Source: Globisporangium splendens
Taxonomy: Eukaryota > Oomycota > Peronosporomycetes > Pythiales > Pythiaceae
DNA length: 64,000 nt
Direction: 5' to 3'
Assembly (NCBI GenBank): GCA_006386115.1
Contig: VFIW01000106.1
Location: forward strand, 62,001-126,000
The notes beneath the pieces are model-generated. The model ran no database searches. It was given only the letters and a program-made list of their open reading frames with translations, and was not told the origin of the DNA. The translations under genes were made by a program, and so were the position numbers. Within the stretch, counting starts at the first letter, position 1. Every line of letters begins with the position of its first letter. Shown in pieces: positions 22,557 to 32,445 of the stretch.

Positions 22557-23249
22557 ATGGGCCGCCCTCCTTGCGTGGAGCGTGAGCACTTTGCGCGGAT
22601 CGACAAAGCACCCAAGAAGAATCGGTTCTTCTACGAATGCAAGTTCTGCGCGAGAGCGCACGAGCTTGATCCTGACAACGTTCGTCCCCCCGTGCCAGTC
22701 GAGCAGAGACGAGAATCGCTTCGAAGACACCTGGACCATTGCAAGCATTACGCGGCACATCGTTCGCCCAGCGTAGGGCAGAAGAGAGCTCTCGACGATG
22801 CTTTGGGGGAGACTCCACGAGCAGGTGATCGACCAATTCCGGACCAGCGCGACTACACTTTCCCTCGATCGACATTGCTGCCATCTCCTGTCACTGTCGA
22901 GCCAAGACGAGTTGACTCCGAGTCTGAGCGCCGTCGTGCTCCCGACCGATCTCCTCCACAAATAAGCAGCAAGGAACGAGAGCGACAACCTCAGCAGTCT
23001 CGCGCACAAGATCAACTGGATGCGGCGCATTTGGACATGAAGAAGCTCGAGACGCAGCGCATGACGATCGAGAACGCCAAGCTGGAGCTCGAGAAGCAGC
23101 GCGTGGAGCTCGAGAATGCGAACCTCGAGGCGAAGCTCGAGATGGAGAAGCGGCGCATGATGCTCGAGAACCTGAAGCTCGCAGCGGATCTCGGCGTCAT
23201 CACGCAGGAAGAGTTCGTCGCAAAAGCACGAGAGACGCTCGCGATTTGA
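22557..23249 (+). CDS. BED-like zinc finger plus coiled-coil protein
   Basis: Single exon, 230 aa. Residues about 20-65 carry a zinc-finger-like C2HC/H pattern (FFYECKFCARAHEL, then LRRHLDHCKHY), resembling the BED-type fingers common in transposase-derived proteins. A Pro/Arg-rich linker follows. The last ~75 residues are a highly charged coiled coil (LDMKKLETQRMTIENAKLEL and so on) ending GVITQEEFVAKARETLAI. A DNA-binding role is an inference from the finger. A decayed copy lacking the finger lies directly upstream, so the family expands by tandem duplication. Host gene versus transposon cargo cannot be decided here. Confidence 0.6.
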   Translation: MGRPPCVEREHFARIDKAPKKNRFFYECKFCARAHELDPDNVRPPVPVEQRRESLRRHLDHCKHYAAHRSPSVGQKRALDDALGETPRAGDRPIPDQRDYTFPRSTLLPSPVTVEPRRVDSESERRRAPDRSPPQISSKERERQPQQSRAQDQLDAAHLDMKKLETQRMTIENAKLELEKQRVELENANLEAKLEMEKRRMMLENLKLAADLGVITQEEFVAKARETLAI

Positions 23250-23667
23250 GGTGTGATTGATGGTTCATTATGGCTTGTGTGAGCCATCGAGCCATAGTGT
23301 GTGTGTGTGTGTGTGTATGCTAAGTATGTAGCTGTTGTACATGCTAGAAAATCTCCATTGTTATGGCGTCTAACGCCATTGAAGAGCGCATTAGGTCCGT
23401 GTGCGCACTGTCGATGGTGAATTTTGGAGGCTGTCCAGTTCTCAGCGAAATTCCGGTTTTGACGAGCAGATGATGCAGTATTTGTTATAAAGAGGTATGC
23501 TCGTATACATCAACTATACATTATGTAAGCCTAGTGTATTTACAAAGGCAAACATGCACTTTAAACGTGCTTCACGCACAAAGGAAAACGCGACGTGCTG
23601 GTTCCTGCCGACACAAATGGACCGCGTCTGCAGAACCGCTGCTGCATTCTAACATCAACATTAGGAA
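23250..23667. repeat. Spacer with (GT)10 microsatellite
   Basis: A (GT)10 run occupies 23297-23316 downstream of the finger gene. The remaining sequence to the next ATG at 23668 is AT-richer and shows nothing coding. Confidence 0.6.
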
Positions 23668-24775
23668 ATGACGGCGGCGGCGCGGGAGATGCCCGAGAGC
23701 GGTGGCGACAGTGTGGCAGCCGTGGATCTGGAGGCACCGGCAGTCACTACGGCGTCTGCTGCAGACGTCTCCACGGCGTTCGCGCGTCGTGGGGGCCGAC
23801 GAAGCGCTTCTGGTGCGAGCGAAAGCGGCAGCAATCTCCCACATTCGTCCACACTCGACGCCGTTAATGCTGTTGGGAGCGGCGTTATGGAGACTCCAGA
23901 CGCCAGTATGATAGTCCCGATGAGCGGAGAGCAGGCGGGTACGGGGGACATGCCAGTAGAGACGCCAAGCGCCGTGACGCACGCGGAGAGAGCTCCACCG
24001 TCACGCTCAAGGGTGAAGGTGCCTATTGTGGTGCGTCTGGAGGCGCTGATATCGGTGCCGCCGCTGGAGAAGCTCGTTTTCGATACGTGGGAGGACTTCC
24101 ACGCATATTTATTGGAGTATGGACAGCGAACGTCCCAGGTAACGCGATTGTTTAATGGAGTAAAACGATTGTCTAGTGTTGTTAACGTGCTCTTTGCGCG
24201 ATTTGTGTAGCTCTACAGCGTTCGCTCGGCGACACCGTCGTCGAGACGCAACAACCTGCTCAACAAGAAGAAAGTGCCGCAGACGCAGAAGCTCATCCCC
24301 GAGCAGTTTGTGCACTACGTCAAGACGATCACGTGCACACACGGCGGCAAACCGCGGCCACGGAGCACGGGGCTGCGGCCAAACCATCAGCACCGCGCCA
24401 TTGAGTGTCCCGCTCAGGTATATGCACGCATATTGAGTTCCATTGGCGTCTTATCTAAACTAACTGGAATGTTGCTACTAGATCAATGCGTGCGTGAAGA
24501 AAGACGGCCAGGGGATCTGGAAGGTGCACGTTACGAACCAGCACGCGTGGCACAACCACGACATCAACGAAGCGATCTACAACGGGTACCCGGAAGTGCG
24601 CAACGCGCTCGGCGCCGACGTGCTGGCCACGGTCAACATCCTGCGCAAGGCTGAAGCCAAGCGCAAGAAGATCCTCGAGTACATCGTGGAGAACACGCCG
24701 CACAAGCCCAAGATGAAGGACGTGCACAACCTGCTCTCGAAAATGAAAAAGAAAGACCAGAAGCTCGCTGTTTGA
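23668..24775 (+). CDS. FAR1/MULE-type DNA-binding domain protein
   Basis: Exons 23668-24138, 24211-24417 and 24482-24775, all phase 0, give 323 aa. After ~120 disordered residues comes a domain of the WRKY-GCM1/FAR1 kind: FDTWEDFHAYLLEYGQRTSQ, LYSVRSATPSSRRNN, TCTHGGKPRPRSTG, then IECPAQINACV, IWKVHVTNQHAWHNHDI and YNGYPEVR. The candidate zinc ligands are the Cys of TCTHGG, the Cys of ECPAQ and the HNH. This domain normally sits at the N terminus of MULE transposases. Here it ends with a short basic helix (KAEAKRKKILEY) and a stop, with no DDE domain, so a domesticated DNA-binding protein is likely. Confidence 0.7.
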
Positions 24776-24930
24776 AACGATGGAAGGAAGATGGAGAATC
24801 TCAAGCGTGTACATGGTAAAATGGCTAAAACAGGGTGCATGCTCACGACTTAGATATATGGTACGTGGTGAAAAGTAGGTCGTATATCTATCGCTTTTCT
24901 TCTTCTTTGTTTTCATGGACGGAGGAAAAT

Positions 24931-26304
24931 CTACGCGAGCGTTCTCTTCTTCTTCAAGAGCGCCTTGAGCGGTGGGAACGCGCCGACAATGTCGTCTGGC
25001 GTGTCGGAAAGCACGAATTCGAGCGCTGCTTCCTCGGAGAGCAGCCCGACTTCGTCCTCATTGGCCTCTGGAAGCCCCGCGCGCTGGAAGAAGCGATGCA
25101 CGTTGAACAGATCGCGCTTAAGGTACTCCTCGCAGTCTTGATGCGTTCGGTCGGTAGCTTGTCCGAAGTCAATGATCCAGCATCGCTGCTTGTAAAAGAG
25201 AATGTTGTATTCGCTCAAGTCTGCGTGCACCAGATGCGCTTCTTGGTACAGAGTGCGAACGGCCTGCAGAATGTCTGCGTAGGCGTGACCCAACTGGGCT
25301 TCCGTGAGGTCTGCGTCCTTGAGCGTTGGTGCGGGCCAACCGTTCTCTCCGATAAAGTCCATGACGAGCACGTGCTCTTTGAACACGAATGGCTGCGGTG
25401 CACGAATATGTTTCGCCGCACGGCACAAGTTTCGGAACTCTTTCTCCGTCCACACTTGCATCTGGCGTCGCATGCTCTTCTTCTCGTAATGCAGGTCAAA
25501 GCGCCGGTCGCCAGTCACGTACTCGCCACGGTTGCTGAACTCATTCAGTGTCGTCTTGAACACTTTCACCGCAAACTGACGCTCTCGCATCGTGTCCTGG
25601 TCGGTGCCAACTGCGTGATACACGTGCGCTTCCTTCCCAGTTTGTATACATCCGTGCACCTCATCCAACTCGGCGCGGTTGATCATCTTCTGCAGAATGC
25701 GCTCCGTGCGCTCGTCAAGGACGCCATTACGCGTCGCGTGCTTTTCCGCTTCAACTCGACCCGAGAGACCCTTCTCCTCGTTCTTCTGTTGTTTCCGCAT
25801 CGATTCCCGAATCGAGTTGAAGCCTTTTCCAGCACTTTCGATTTGATGCGAGCGATCGAACGGTTGCTTTTTCATTCCGGTGAATGGCGTCGGCGTGCTC
25901 TTCGACTTCGGAGCCGTCAAGCCCACCTTCGCCAACGACGAAGCAGCGGTTGGCGCAAGAGCGCTAGCAGCTTGTTCACCGCCAAGCGCCGGCTTCTTCG
26001 CACCACTCACTTCCTCGTAATACTCCTCATAATCCTCGAAATCCGCAAAACTGTGTGCTCCCAGCAGTTGCTTCTCGCGCTCGTCATCTCTGCTGGCGCG
26101 CATGTGGGCAAACGCGTTGCTGCTGTACTCGGCGGCGTTGATCTCGCGCTCGAGCGTGCGACACTCCTCCTCGTACAGCTTCAACGCGAGCGCCTCGTCC
26201 ATGATGTCCTGCATGGTCTTACTCGTTGGAGCAACCGTCTGCTGGTCGCTGGTGGATGGCGCCGCTGGCGCTGGGAGGTTCCACGGGCACGCGCTGGTCG
26301 CCAT
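24931..26304 (-). CDS. RIOK3: RIO3-type atypical protein kinase
   Basis: Single exon, 457 aa from ATG 26304 (MATSACPW). An N-terminal helix, TMQDIMDEALALKLYEEE, is typical of RIOK3. The kinase has the phosphate loop IQTGKEAHVYHA (about 221), the RIO3-like VFKTTLNEFSNRGEYV, hinge VMDFIG, catalytic loop HADLSEYN (about 360) and metal-binding IDFGQATD (about 378). Catalytic Asp, Asn and metal Asp are all present, so it should be active. RIO kinases act in cytoplasmic maturation of the 40S ribosomal subunit. A sister gene in the same orientation at 27757-29013 has lost the catalytic Asp. The only frame extending upstream lacks an ATG. Confidence 0.9.
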   Translation of the reverse strand: MATSACPWNLPAPAAPSTSDQQTVAPTSKTMQDIMDEALALKLYEEECRTLEREINAAEYSSNAFAHMRASRDDEREKQLLGAHSFADFEDYEEYYEEVSGAKKPALGGEQAASALAPTAASSLAKVGLTAPKSKSTPTPFTGMKKQPFDRSHQIESAGKGFNSIRESMRKQQKNEEKGLSGRVEAEKHATRNGVLDERTERILQKMINRAELDEVHGCIQTGKEAHVYHAVGTDQDTMRERQFAVKVFKTTLNEFSNRGEYVTGDRRFDLHYEKKSMRRQMQVWTEKEFRNLCRAAKHIRAPQPFVFKEHVLVMDFIGENGWPAPTLKDADLTEAQLGHAYADILQAVRTLYQEAHLVHADLSEYNILFYKQRCWIIDFGQATDRTHQDCEEYLKRDLFNVHRFFQRAGLPEANEDEVGLLSEEAALEFVLSDTPDDIVGAFPPLKALLKKKRTLA

Positions 26305-27336
26305 GCTGCTGTTGCTTGGCACTTCGCTGTTGTGTAAGCTGCTGCTGGTGCTGCTGCTGCTGCTGTTGTGGCGCTCTCGTGTGGCGTGTGGTGCGCACGA
26401 ATGGGCAAATCCAAGTGTGAGCAGCTCTGTTGGCAATTGCCACACGCCATCCACACACACTCTTGATCAGCTCACATAAAAACCAACACTCACACAAGAG
26501 CATGCATTCTGAGTCGGTTTCTTTTTCGAACGTTCGATGCAAGCTCGGTGTGGTTAACGGGTGGGTTCAAAGAAAATGATCCTGCAATGTGGGTCTATGG
26601 GTTAGGACTCGTGTACCCGTACAATGCAAACCCGACCCGTATACTGAAGTTGAAGTTGCCTTTTGTCCGAAGAATGTGTGACGCGCGCAATGACTGAAGC
26701 CATCACGAAGTCATGGCGCGATCCAAGGGAAACTCGATCTTTGCAGCCAGCACGCGCTCCACCTCTATGCTGTGGATACACGCCATGGCTGAAACTTGAA
26801 CGCCGAAGGTATTTCGTAGCGTCAGACCAGTCCAAATCACAGGAAAGTGGGAGAAATGACGAATTGCTACAGAGACCCAAGCGCTGAACTCTCACACGCG
26901 CCATCTGTAATACCACCGCGTCCTGTGCAAAACGAGAGAACAAAGCATATGTGGTTGACTCGCTCTCTGTCTGTTTTCTAAGGGCACATTCCATCAAGAG
27001 AGAGAGAGAGAGGGGAGGGACATATTACACCTACTACGTGTCACCAGTGCTGCAAATACAGCTGTTGAACGCATGATGGATACACTGCTCTTGCTGCTTT
27101 GAAGCTACACAATAGCACGGTGAAGCCTGAGCTTTGCTGCGCTGCCTTTTCACTAGTTTCCCCTCGGAAATGCACTCGCTGTTTGCATGCCTGGCAAATG
27201 ACATAAAGAGCCTGTGGTGGCAGTTTCTCTTTGTTGCTTGCGTGATGCCCCTGTCTTTACCACTGAAGCCATCAGCACGAGGCAAAACTGTTGTATGAAT
27301 TACAGCACGCTTTATGGAGAATAGTCACCTTCAACC
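26305..27336. other. Intergenic spacer
   Basis: About 1 kb between the RIO3 start and the transporter relic. It has a GA run near 26995-27012. Some short frames exist but none shows domain features. Confidence 0.4.
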
Positions 27337-27570
27337 ATGGCCATTGATCGATTTGGCACCATCTCCTTCCATCGCAACGTGTTCGCACTCGTGGGCGACA
27401 CGACGTGCACGATGATCTGCTTCGTGTTCCCCGTCGCCACCTCCATGCGCGTGTGTCCGTGGCAGAAGATCGCGTGGGGCAGAGCGTGGGTCGCCGCGCT
27501 GTGGCTCATTATCGCGTTCGAAGTGGTCATGGGTGGCGCAGCCGTTGTATTCGTGTTGACGTCACGATAG
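27337..27570 (+). pseudogene. Relic of an AAAP transporter C terminus
   Basis: The frame ending at TAG 27568-27570 reads VFALVGDTTCTMICFVFPVA, then PWQ and WVAALWLIIAFEVVMGG. This lines up with the C-terminal two membrane segments of the intact transporter at 36033-37595 (VVFAFTGATSCLMICFVFPA, PWR, MWVFALWTIVAFFTV). Nothing upstream matches the other nine or so segments. It is a third, 5'-truncated copy, placed between the two RIO genes on the opposite strand. Confidence 0.7.
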
Positions 27571-27756
27571 TAGCCAATCAAAGTGACGTACAGTAAATGT
27601 TTTGAGCCAATGGATGTCGAGCACAATTTTGAGTTACTTTAAATCAGTGTTGCTGGAATGCGTTGATAACCGTCAAGTCAAATCAAACGTGAATGGGTTG
27701 TAATAGGTTAGTGAATCACGAACTGTGTCGGTTTGAAACAGACAAGTGTAGCCATT

Positions 27757-29013
27757 TTATAGACCGAGCGCCTGCTGCAAGAGCGGGTAGTACTTGAGCA
27801 CGCTCTCCACAGGATCCTCGCTCGTCACGAGCACCTTCGCGGTCGCCGTGGATAGCAAGCCGAGCTTGCCTTTCACTGCGCGCTGCAGACCGCGACTGTG
27901 GAAGAACGCGTAGATGCGCTGGAGATCCTGCTCGAGGAGCTCTTCGTGACCTGGTTGCGGGCACGGCACAGCTTCGCTTAAGTCGACGACCCAGCACTTG
28001 TCGTCGTGGTACAAGATGTTGGTCTCGTTCAGCTGCGTGTGTACGAGATGTGCCTTTTGGTACATCGTGCGGATCGCGCGTAAGACGTCGACGTACGCGA
28101 GTTGGAGCTGCTTGTTCGTCAGCACCACGTCTTTAAGCTTTGGCGCCGGAACGCCGTCTTCGCCGAGGAAGCCCATGACCAGGATGTGGTCTCTGAAGAG
28201 CAAAGGCGCGGGAGTTTGCACGCCGGCATTCGAGGCGCGGCGCAGGTTCTTGTATTCCTTCTCGGTCCATTCTTTGAGCTGGCGGCGCATCGTTTTCTTG
28301 ATGAATGTCGTATTGTACTGCCGACCGCTTGCATCGCATTCGTTCGACTTTGTGAAGTCTGCACGCGCTGTCTTGAAGATCTTGACTGCGTAATGGAGCT
28401 CGCGGGCCGTCTCTTCGTCGCTGCCGACGGCGCGATACGTGTTCGCCTCCTTGCCCGTGTTGATTCGGCCGTGCACGACGTCCAACTTGCCTTGGTTCAT
28501 GAGCTTGAGCAGCACCATGCGCGTGCGCTCGTCAAACGTACTGTCTTTGCTGGAAAACTTGGACGAGTCGGCCGATTGACGCAATGGTCTTTTGCGGGAC
28601 TCGTCCTTTTCGTGGCGACGCATGCTTTCGTTCAAGGATTTGAAGACTCCGCTCTTGACTGAGAGAGACCGGACAGCGCTCGTTGCACCCAGGCCAGCGT
28701 ATTCGCTCAGATAGTCCAAGTCTTCATCTTCGTCGCCGTCTTCATACACACCGTCATCTTCGACACCGTAATAGTCTTCATCCTCGTCGAGGATGTCACC
28801 GAATTGCGCTTGTGCAGCAGCATTTTCCAACGCTAGCTGCTTCTCCAGCGCCTTGCGTTCGTCTTCGTACATCTTCATCGCCAGTTCTTCGTCCATGATC
28901 TGCTGCATCGTCCTGGGTGACGTCACGTTGCTTGCTGGGGTAGTCTCGAGAGATGTTGTTGGAGGAGACGCTGGCTGAACTTGCTTCCACGGGGACTGGA
29001 CCGTCGACGACAT
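27757..29013 (-). CDS. RIO-family pseudokinase
   Basis: Single exon, 418 aa from ATG 29013 (MSSTVQSPW). It aligns end to end with the RIO3 gene at 24931-26304: MQQIMDEELAMKMYEDE, acidic linker, INTGKEANTYRAVG, YAVKIFKTARADF, VMGFLGEDG. The catalytic loop reads LVHTQLNETNIL where the sister has LVHADLSEYNIL, so the catalytic Asp is Gln (about residue 329). The Asn is kept and the metal-binding Asp survives in VVDLSEAV, but the RIO Ser/Gly-Gln there is changed. ATP binding may remain; phosphotransfer should not. The frame is intact over 1.25 kb, so it is under selection rather than decaying. Confidence 0.85.
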   Translation of the reverse strand: MSSTVQSPWKQVQPASPPTTSLETTPASNVTSPRTMQQIMDEELAMKMYEDERKALEKQLALENAAAQAQFGDILDEDEDYYGVEDDGVYEDGDEDEDLDYLSEYAGLGATSAVRSLSVKSGVFKSLNESMRRHEKDESRKRPLRQSADSSKFSSKDSTFDERTRMVLLKLMNQGKLDVVHGRINTGKEANTYRAVGSDEETARELHYAVKIFKTARADFTKSNECDASGRQYNTTFIKKTMRRQLKEWTEKEYKNLRRASNAGVQTPAPLLFRDHILVMGFLGEDGVPAPKLKDVVLTNKQLQLAYVDVLRAIRTMYQKAHLVHTQLNETNILYHDDKCWVVDLSEAVPCPQPGHEELLEQDLQRIYAFFHSRGLQRAVKGKLGLLSTATAKVLVTSEDPVESVLKYYPLLQQALGL

Positions 29014-29537
29014 GGTAAAGTCTGGTATCTGTGTGCGTGGCAAATGGTGAATTGCGTTATGAGTCGAATGAACGCAATGCATGGCGTGCATGAGTGTTGC
29101 ACTTTCTCAAAGAACTTTTGACGTCAGACCATCACTCTAGATGACCACCACTCTTGTCACCATCATTCTCCAGTCGAGCTACCACCAGTGCGAACGTTCC
29201 TGGCAAATGCAATGTGACGAACTGAGGCTTTCGTGGCACGATGGTGTGCATGGCGCCTCGGTTGATACACAGCAAGAGCTGCGCAAGCACTGGCAGATGT
29301 GTGTTGAGCAATCAGACTTCAGTGTGGTCTGCTGTGTGGAGAAGAGATGCTGTTATGGTTTGTGGCATTCCGTGGACGATTACAATGACGAGGTACACAT
29401 GACGACTAGTCCAAAAACATGCTGCAGCACACATGCAGTTGAAAATGAAAGAAAAACACAGATATTGGACGCACTCCATGTCGCTTCGCACAAAAGCCAT
29501 GGTGTCCTAACTGGCATCAGCAGCTTCTCTCGGACAG
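29014..29537. other. Intergenic spacer
   Basis: 524 bp between the RIO pseudokinase start and the seipin stop. A plus-strand frame from ATG 29141 to 29557 (138 codons, Cys/His-rich) is open but has no recognisable feature and overlaps the seipin 3' end, so I do not call it. Confidence 0.35.
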
Positions 29538-30734
29538 CTACGAATCATCGGTACTGACGTCCGAACGATAGCGCAGCTTCATTTCTTCGTCGTCTTCGTT
29601 GCCGGGGGCTATCGCCGCTGCCATGGCTTCGTCGATCAGCGTCGAGGTCTCCATCGGTTCCGTCTTGATCTTGCGCTCCACGTGGATCGGCGGGATGCCG
29701 CCGCTGCGATACTGCTCAAAGAGCTGTCCTTGGTCGACGCCGACACGAATCTCGTCCTCTGCTGCAGGGAGGTTGTAGAACGCGTAGATGATCACGAGCG
29801 CCACTGCTTCAAGGAAGACAATGTTGAGGATCACGAGCACAGCAGTTGATACCGACCAGTGGTACATCAAATAGCGCACGCCCGAGAGCTGCGCGATGAT
29901 CGTGAGCTTGGCCGAATAGATCTGGATCGCCGGATGATTCAGCGTGATCTCCGCCGTCGTCAGTGGGTGCGTTTTGCCCTCGGTGATCCCATTGATGGCC
30001 AGTACATCGATCACCTGTGCGGGCTCCGTGAGCCCAAGCGCATGTGAGATCGCTAGTGCTCCGACGCGGATCCATCGAACCAACGAGTGCGAGTCGTGCA
30101 CAATCGCGGGCCGCGCACTGGACGCCAGGTACTGACCATCAGTGGACTTCAACGTCGTGGACACCATGAACACTCCAATGTCCACATTGGCGCGCGATTC
30201 GGGCACCGTCAGCTCAATATAAATATCGTACTTGACGCCAGGCACGAGCACCTGCTGTGGTCGCGCAGGCAGCTTCACCACGGGCGATGCGTCCCATTGA
30301 TGCACGGGATCCAACAGATTGAGTTTTGCAGTCGGCAGCGTCAGTTGGTGGCCCAGTCCACTGTCTTTCGTGAGTAGAGAGGCGTGGTTCCCGTAGTCGA
30401 AAAAGATCTCTTGCTCATGCAACCGCGACGGGATCACCAGGTAGTACAGCAGACTGTACAGGATCGTCGCCGTCGCAAACAGGAACGAGATTCCGAGCGC
30501 CAACTACAGCCACACACAGACGTCAGGGTACTGAGCGTTAAGCAGCAAGAAGCACATATCGTCATTTACCTGCACAATGCGCACGGACCACTGGGCGAGC
30601 CACTGCGAGAAGTCCTGCAGCCACGTGACGAGCTCGTCGCGCCAGCGCTCGCGCTCCTCCTCCTTCATGAGGTCGGCTGCACGCGCCGGCAGCAGCGACA
30701 GCAGCAGCGTCCACGGGATCCAGTTGGCCGCCAT
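29538..30734 (-). CDS. Seipin, lipid-droplet assembly protein
   Basis: Exons 30570-30734 and 29538-30503 (phase 0, donor GTAAAT) give 376 aa. The N terminus (MAANWIPWTLLLSLLPA) is followed by an amphipathic stretch, then TM1 (GISFLFATATILYSLLYYLV) across the start of exon 2. The lumenal beta-sandwich has YDIYIELTVPESRANVDIG and VRWIRVGALAISH. A second TM (STAVLVILNIVFLEAVALVI) lies before a cytosolic acidic tail. The topology and lumenal motif match seipin, an ER oligomer at lipid-droplet contact sites. Divergent from the RBR ligase gene. Confidence 0.85.
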
Positions 30735-31069
30735 CTTCCTCCGCCTTCTCTTGCTTCTCGTGTTCTTCTCGTGTGTGATAGAGAATTGGGCAGCGCAATC
30801 GAGCTTTTGCACCAAGTGTGGAAACGAGAACCACGCTGCTGCGTCACCACACCAAACGTGTATACTATCCGGACGAGGTTCTAAAAAACATAGGGAATGT
30901 CCTAATACATGGATGCTTTTCAGGGCACAGTGAGAGTTCATAGGTCAATAATAAGACAACAGACTTTGCTCAGAATTAGACTAAACCAGTACCTTGCAGA
31001 GCAGGACAACTCGAGTTTTTCCGGACAGAGTTGGGCAATTTCCACCTTGCTCGCTTTCATTGAGGGCTG
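30735..31069. promoter_or_regulatory. Divergent promoter region
   Basis: 335 bp between the seipin and RBR-ligase starts. No clear repeated element is visible beyond a generic AT-rich centre near 30890-30980. Confidence 0.35.
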
Positions 31070-32445
31070 ATGTCGCTGCTGTATGGGCTCATCCGCGGCT
31101 GCCGACGCCTGGCAGCGCACCTGACAGCGCCAAAGCGCTGTCCGATCTGTCTGGACGACCTGCCCACTAGTGTGCTACGAGAGGCAAAGCGCACGAAGCG
31201 TCTGCGTGCCGACAGCAGCGGGCGTAATGAAGACGAAGACGTCACGTATGCGAGGTTGTAATGCAAACACAAGTTCTGCACAGGTGTGTGCTCTATGCAG
31301 AGCTCAATGATTGGATACAGATGCGCTGCATTCGCACGTTTAACAATGCTGGGGCTGTCTCTCACTACTGTGCTTCCTGTATGCAGAGTGTATACGGCAA
31401 TACATTCGCATGAAGATTCAAGGTCGAGAGGTTGACGAAGGTGAGTCTTGTGATGATCATTCTTGTGCATGGAGGTGCTCTAATGATGCTAACAGTGGCG
31501 CTGTGGTGTAACGCGGTGTAGACCAGCTTGTATGTCCTGTTATATTGTGCAAGAAATGGGTCGCCGAACGCGACATCAAGCAAATCGCTGGAGACTCGAT
31601 GCTGAAGCAGTTCCAAGCCACACTCAAGCGCAAACGGGTACTTTAAAGCAACGCGTTTTAGTAACACGGACTCGTCCTAATGGTCCATCTGATGCATGCA
31701 GGACGAGCGCAATCCAAGTGCGAGATGGTGTCCTCGTCCCGGATGCGAAGAGCTCATTCTGTGTGAGTCCACGGCCAACTTTACGTGTCCAAAGTGCCAG
31801 ACCATCGGTTGCTTCAACTGCCGCGGGTATGCGCATCGTTTCTGGTTCTGCAAAGCGAAAGAAGAGGACGAGTCGTACCTGAAATGGGAGAAGTCGGTTG
31901 GGGACCGTCAAGCTGTGCGGCCGTGTCCGCAATGCCGCATGCGCATCTGGAAAGCCGAAGGGCAAGCATTTATTGCTCTTGTTTTTGAGCCGCATAATCT
32001 GCTTTTATGCTGACTGTAATCACGATTCGCAAATGTTTGTTCTTAGGTGCAATCATATCAAATGCACGAGCTGCCGCCATGAATACTGCTGGGTCTGTGG
32101 AAGCGTGTGGGATCCCAGGTACGCAAATAAACAAAGCCATCCTACTGTTTGCATTGCTGATTTGCACGCACACACACACACAGCTGAGAACGTTCCACGC
32201 ATGTCTGTCGCCTTTCCTTTGTGATGTGTCTTTGTAGTCACTACGCCTGCTACGAGTTGCCGATTTTCACGGGACCGTTATCGTTTCTGCAGCAGCTGCA
32301 GCGGGTGTTGGCGTACGTTGTGATGCTGCTGATGGTCGTGGCCATCTCGATTTTCGGGCTCAACGCGTTCCTCACGGGCTACATGCTGATCTGGGGCACA
32401 ATGGTCCTCATGCAGCGGATGGGGTTCATTACCCAACCGCCATAA
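31070..32445 (+). CDS. RBR E3 ubiquitin ligase with two C-terminal TM segments, in-frame stop
   Basis: Exons 31070-31283, 31387-31440, 31522-31637, 31702-31961, 32047-32118 and 32238-32445 have consistent phases. RING1 is CPICLDD ... CKHKFCTEC; the IBR has WCPRPGC, FTCPKCQTIGCFNC; the Rcat RING2 has CPQCRMRIWKAEG, CNHIKCTSCRHEYCWVCG and the catalytic CNHIKCTSC Cys. TM segments (VLAYVVMLLMVVAISIF, MLIWGTMVLM) anchor it as in RNF19-like ligases. A TAA at 31259-31261 sits in frame immediately before the Cys of CKHKFC. No splice site can remove it without losing that Cys. Intron 4 uses a GC donor (GG then GCAAGC). Gene structure is good; functionality of this allele is uncertain. Confidence 0.78.

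Noticed and set aside
24835..26337. 500-codon open frame on the plus strand opposite RIO3
   Set aside because: It is the antisense shadow of the RIO3 kinase, whose motifs are unmistakable; the plus translation has no domain and poor composition.
29141..29557. 138-codon Cys/His-rich frame on the plus strand
   Set aside because: It has an ATG and is open, but no domain and no splice partner, and it overlaps the seipin stop; chance is likely.
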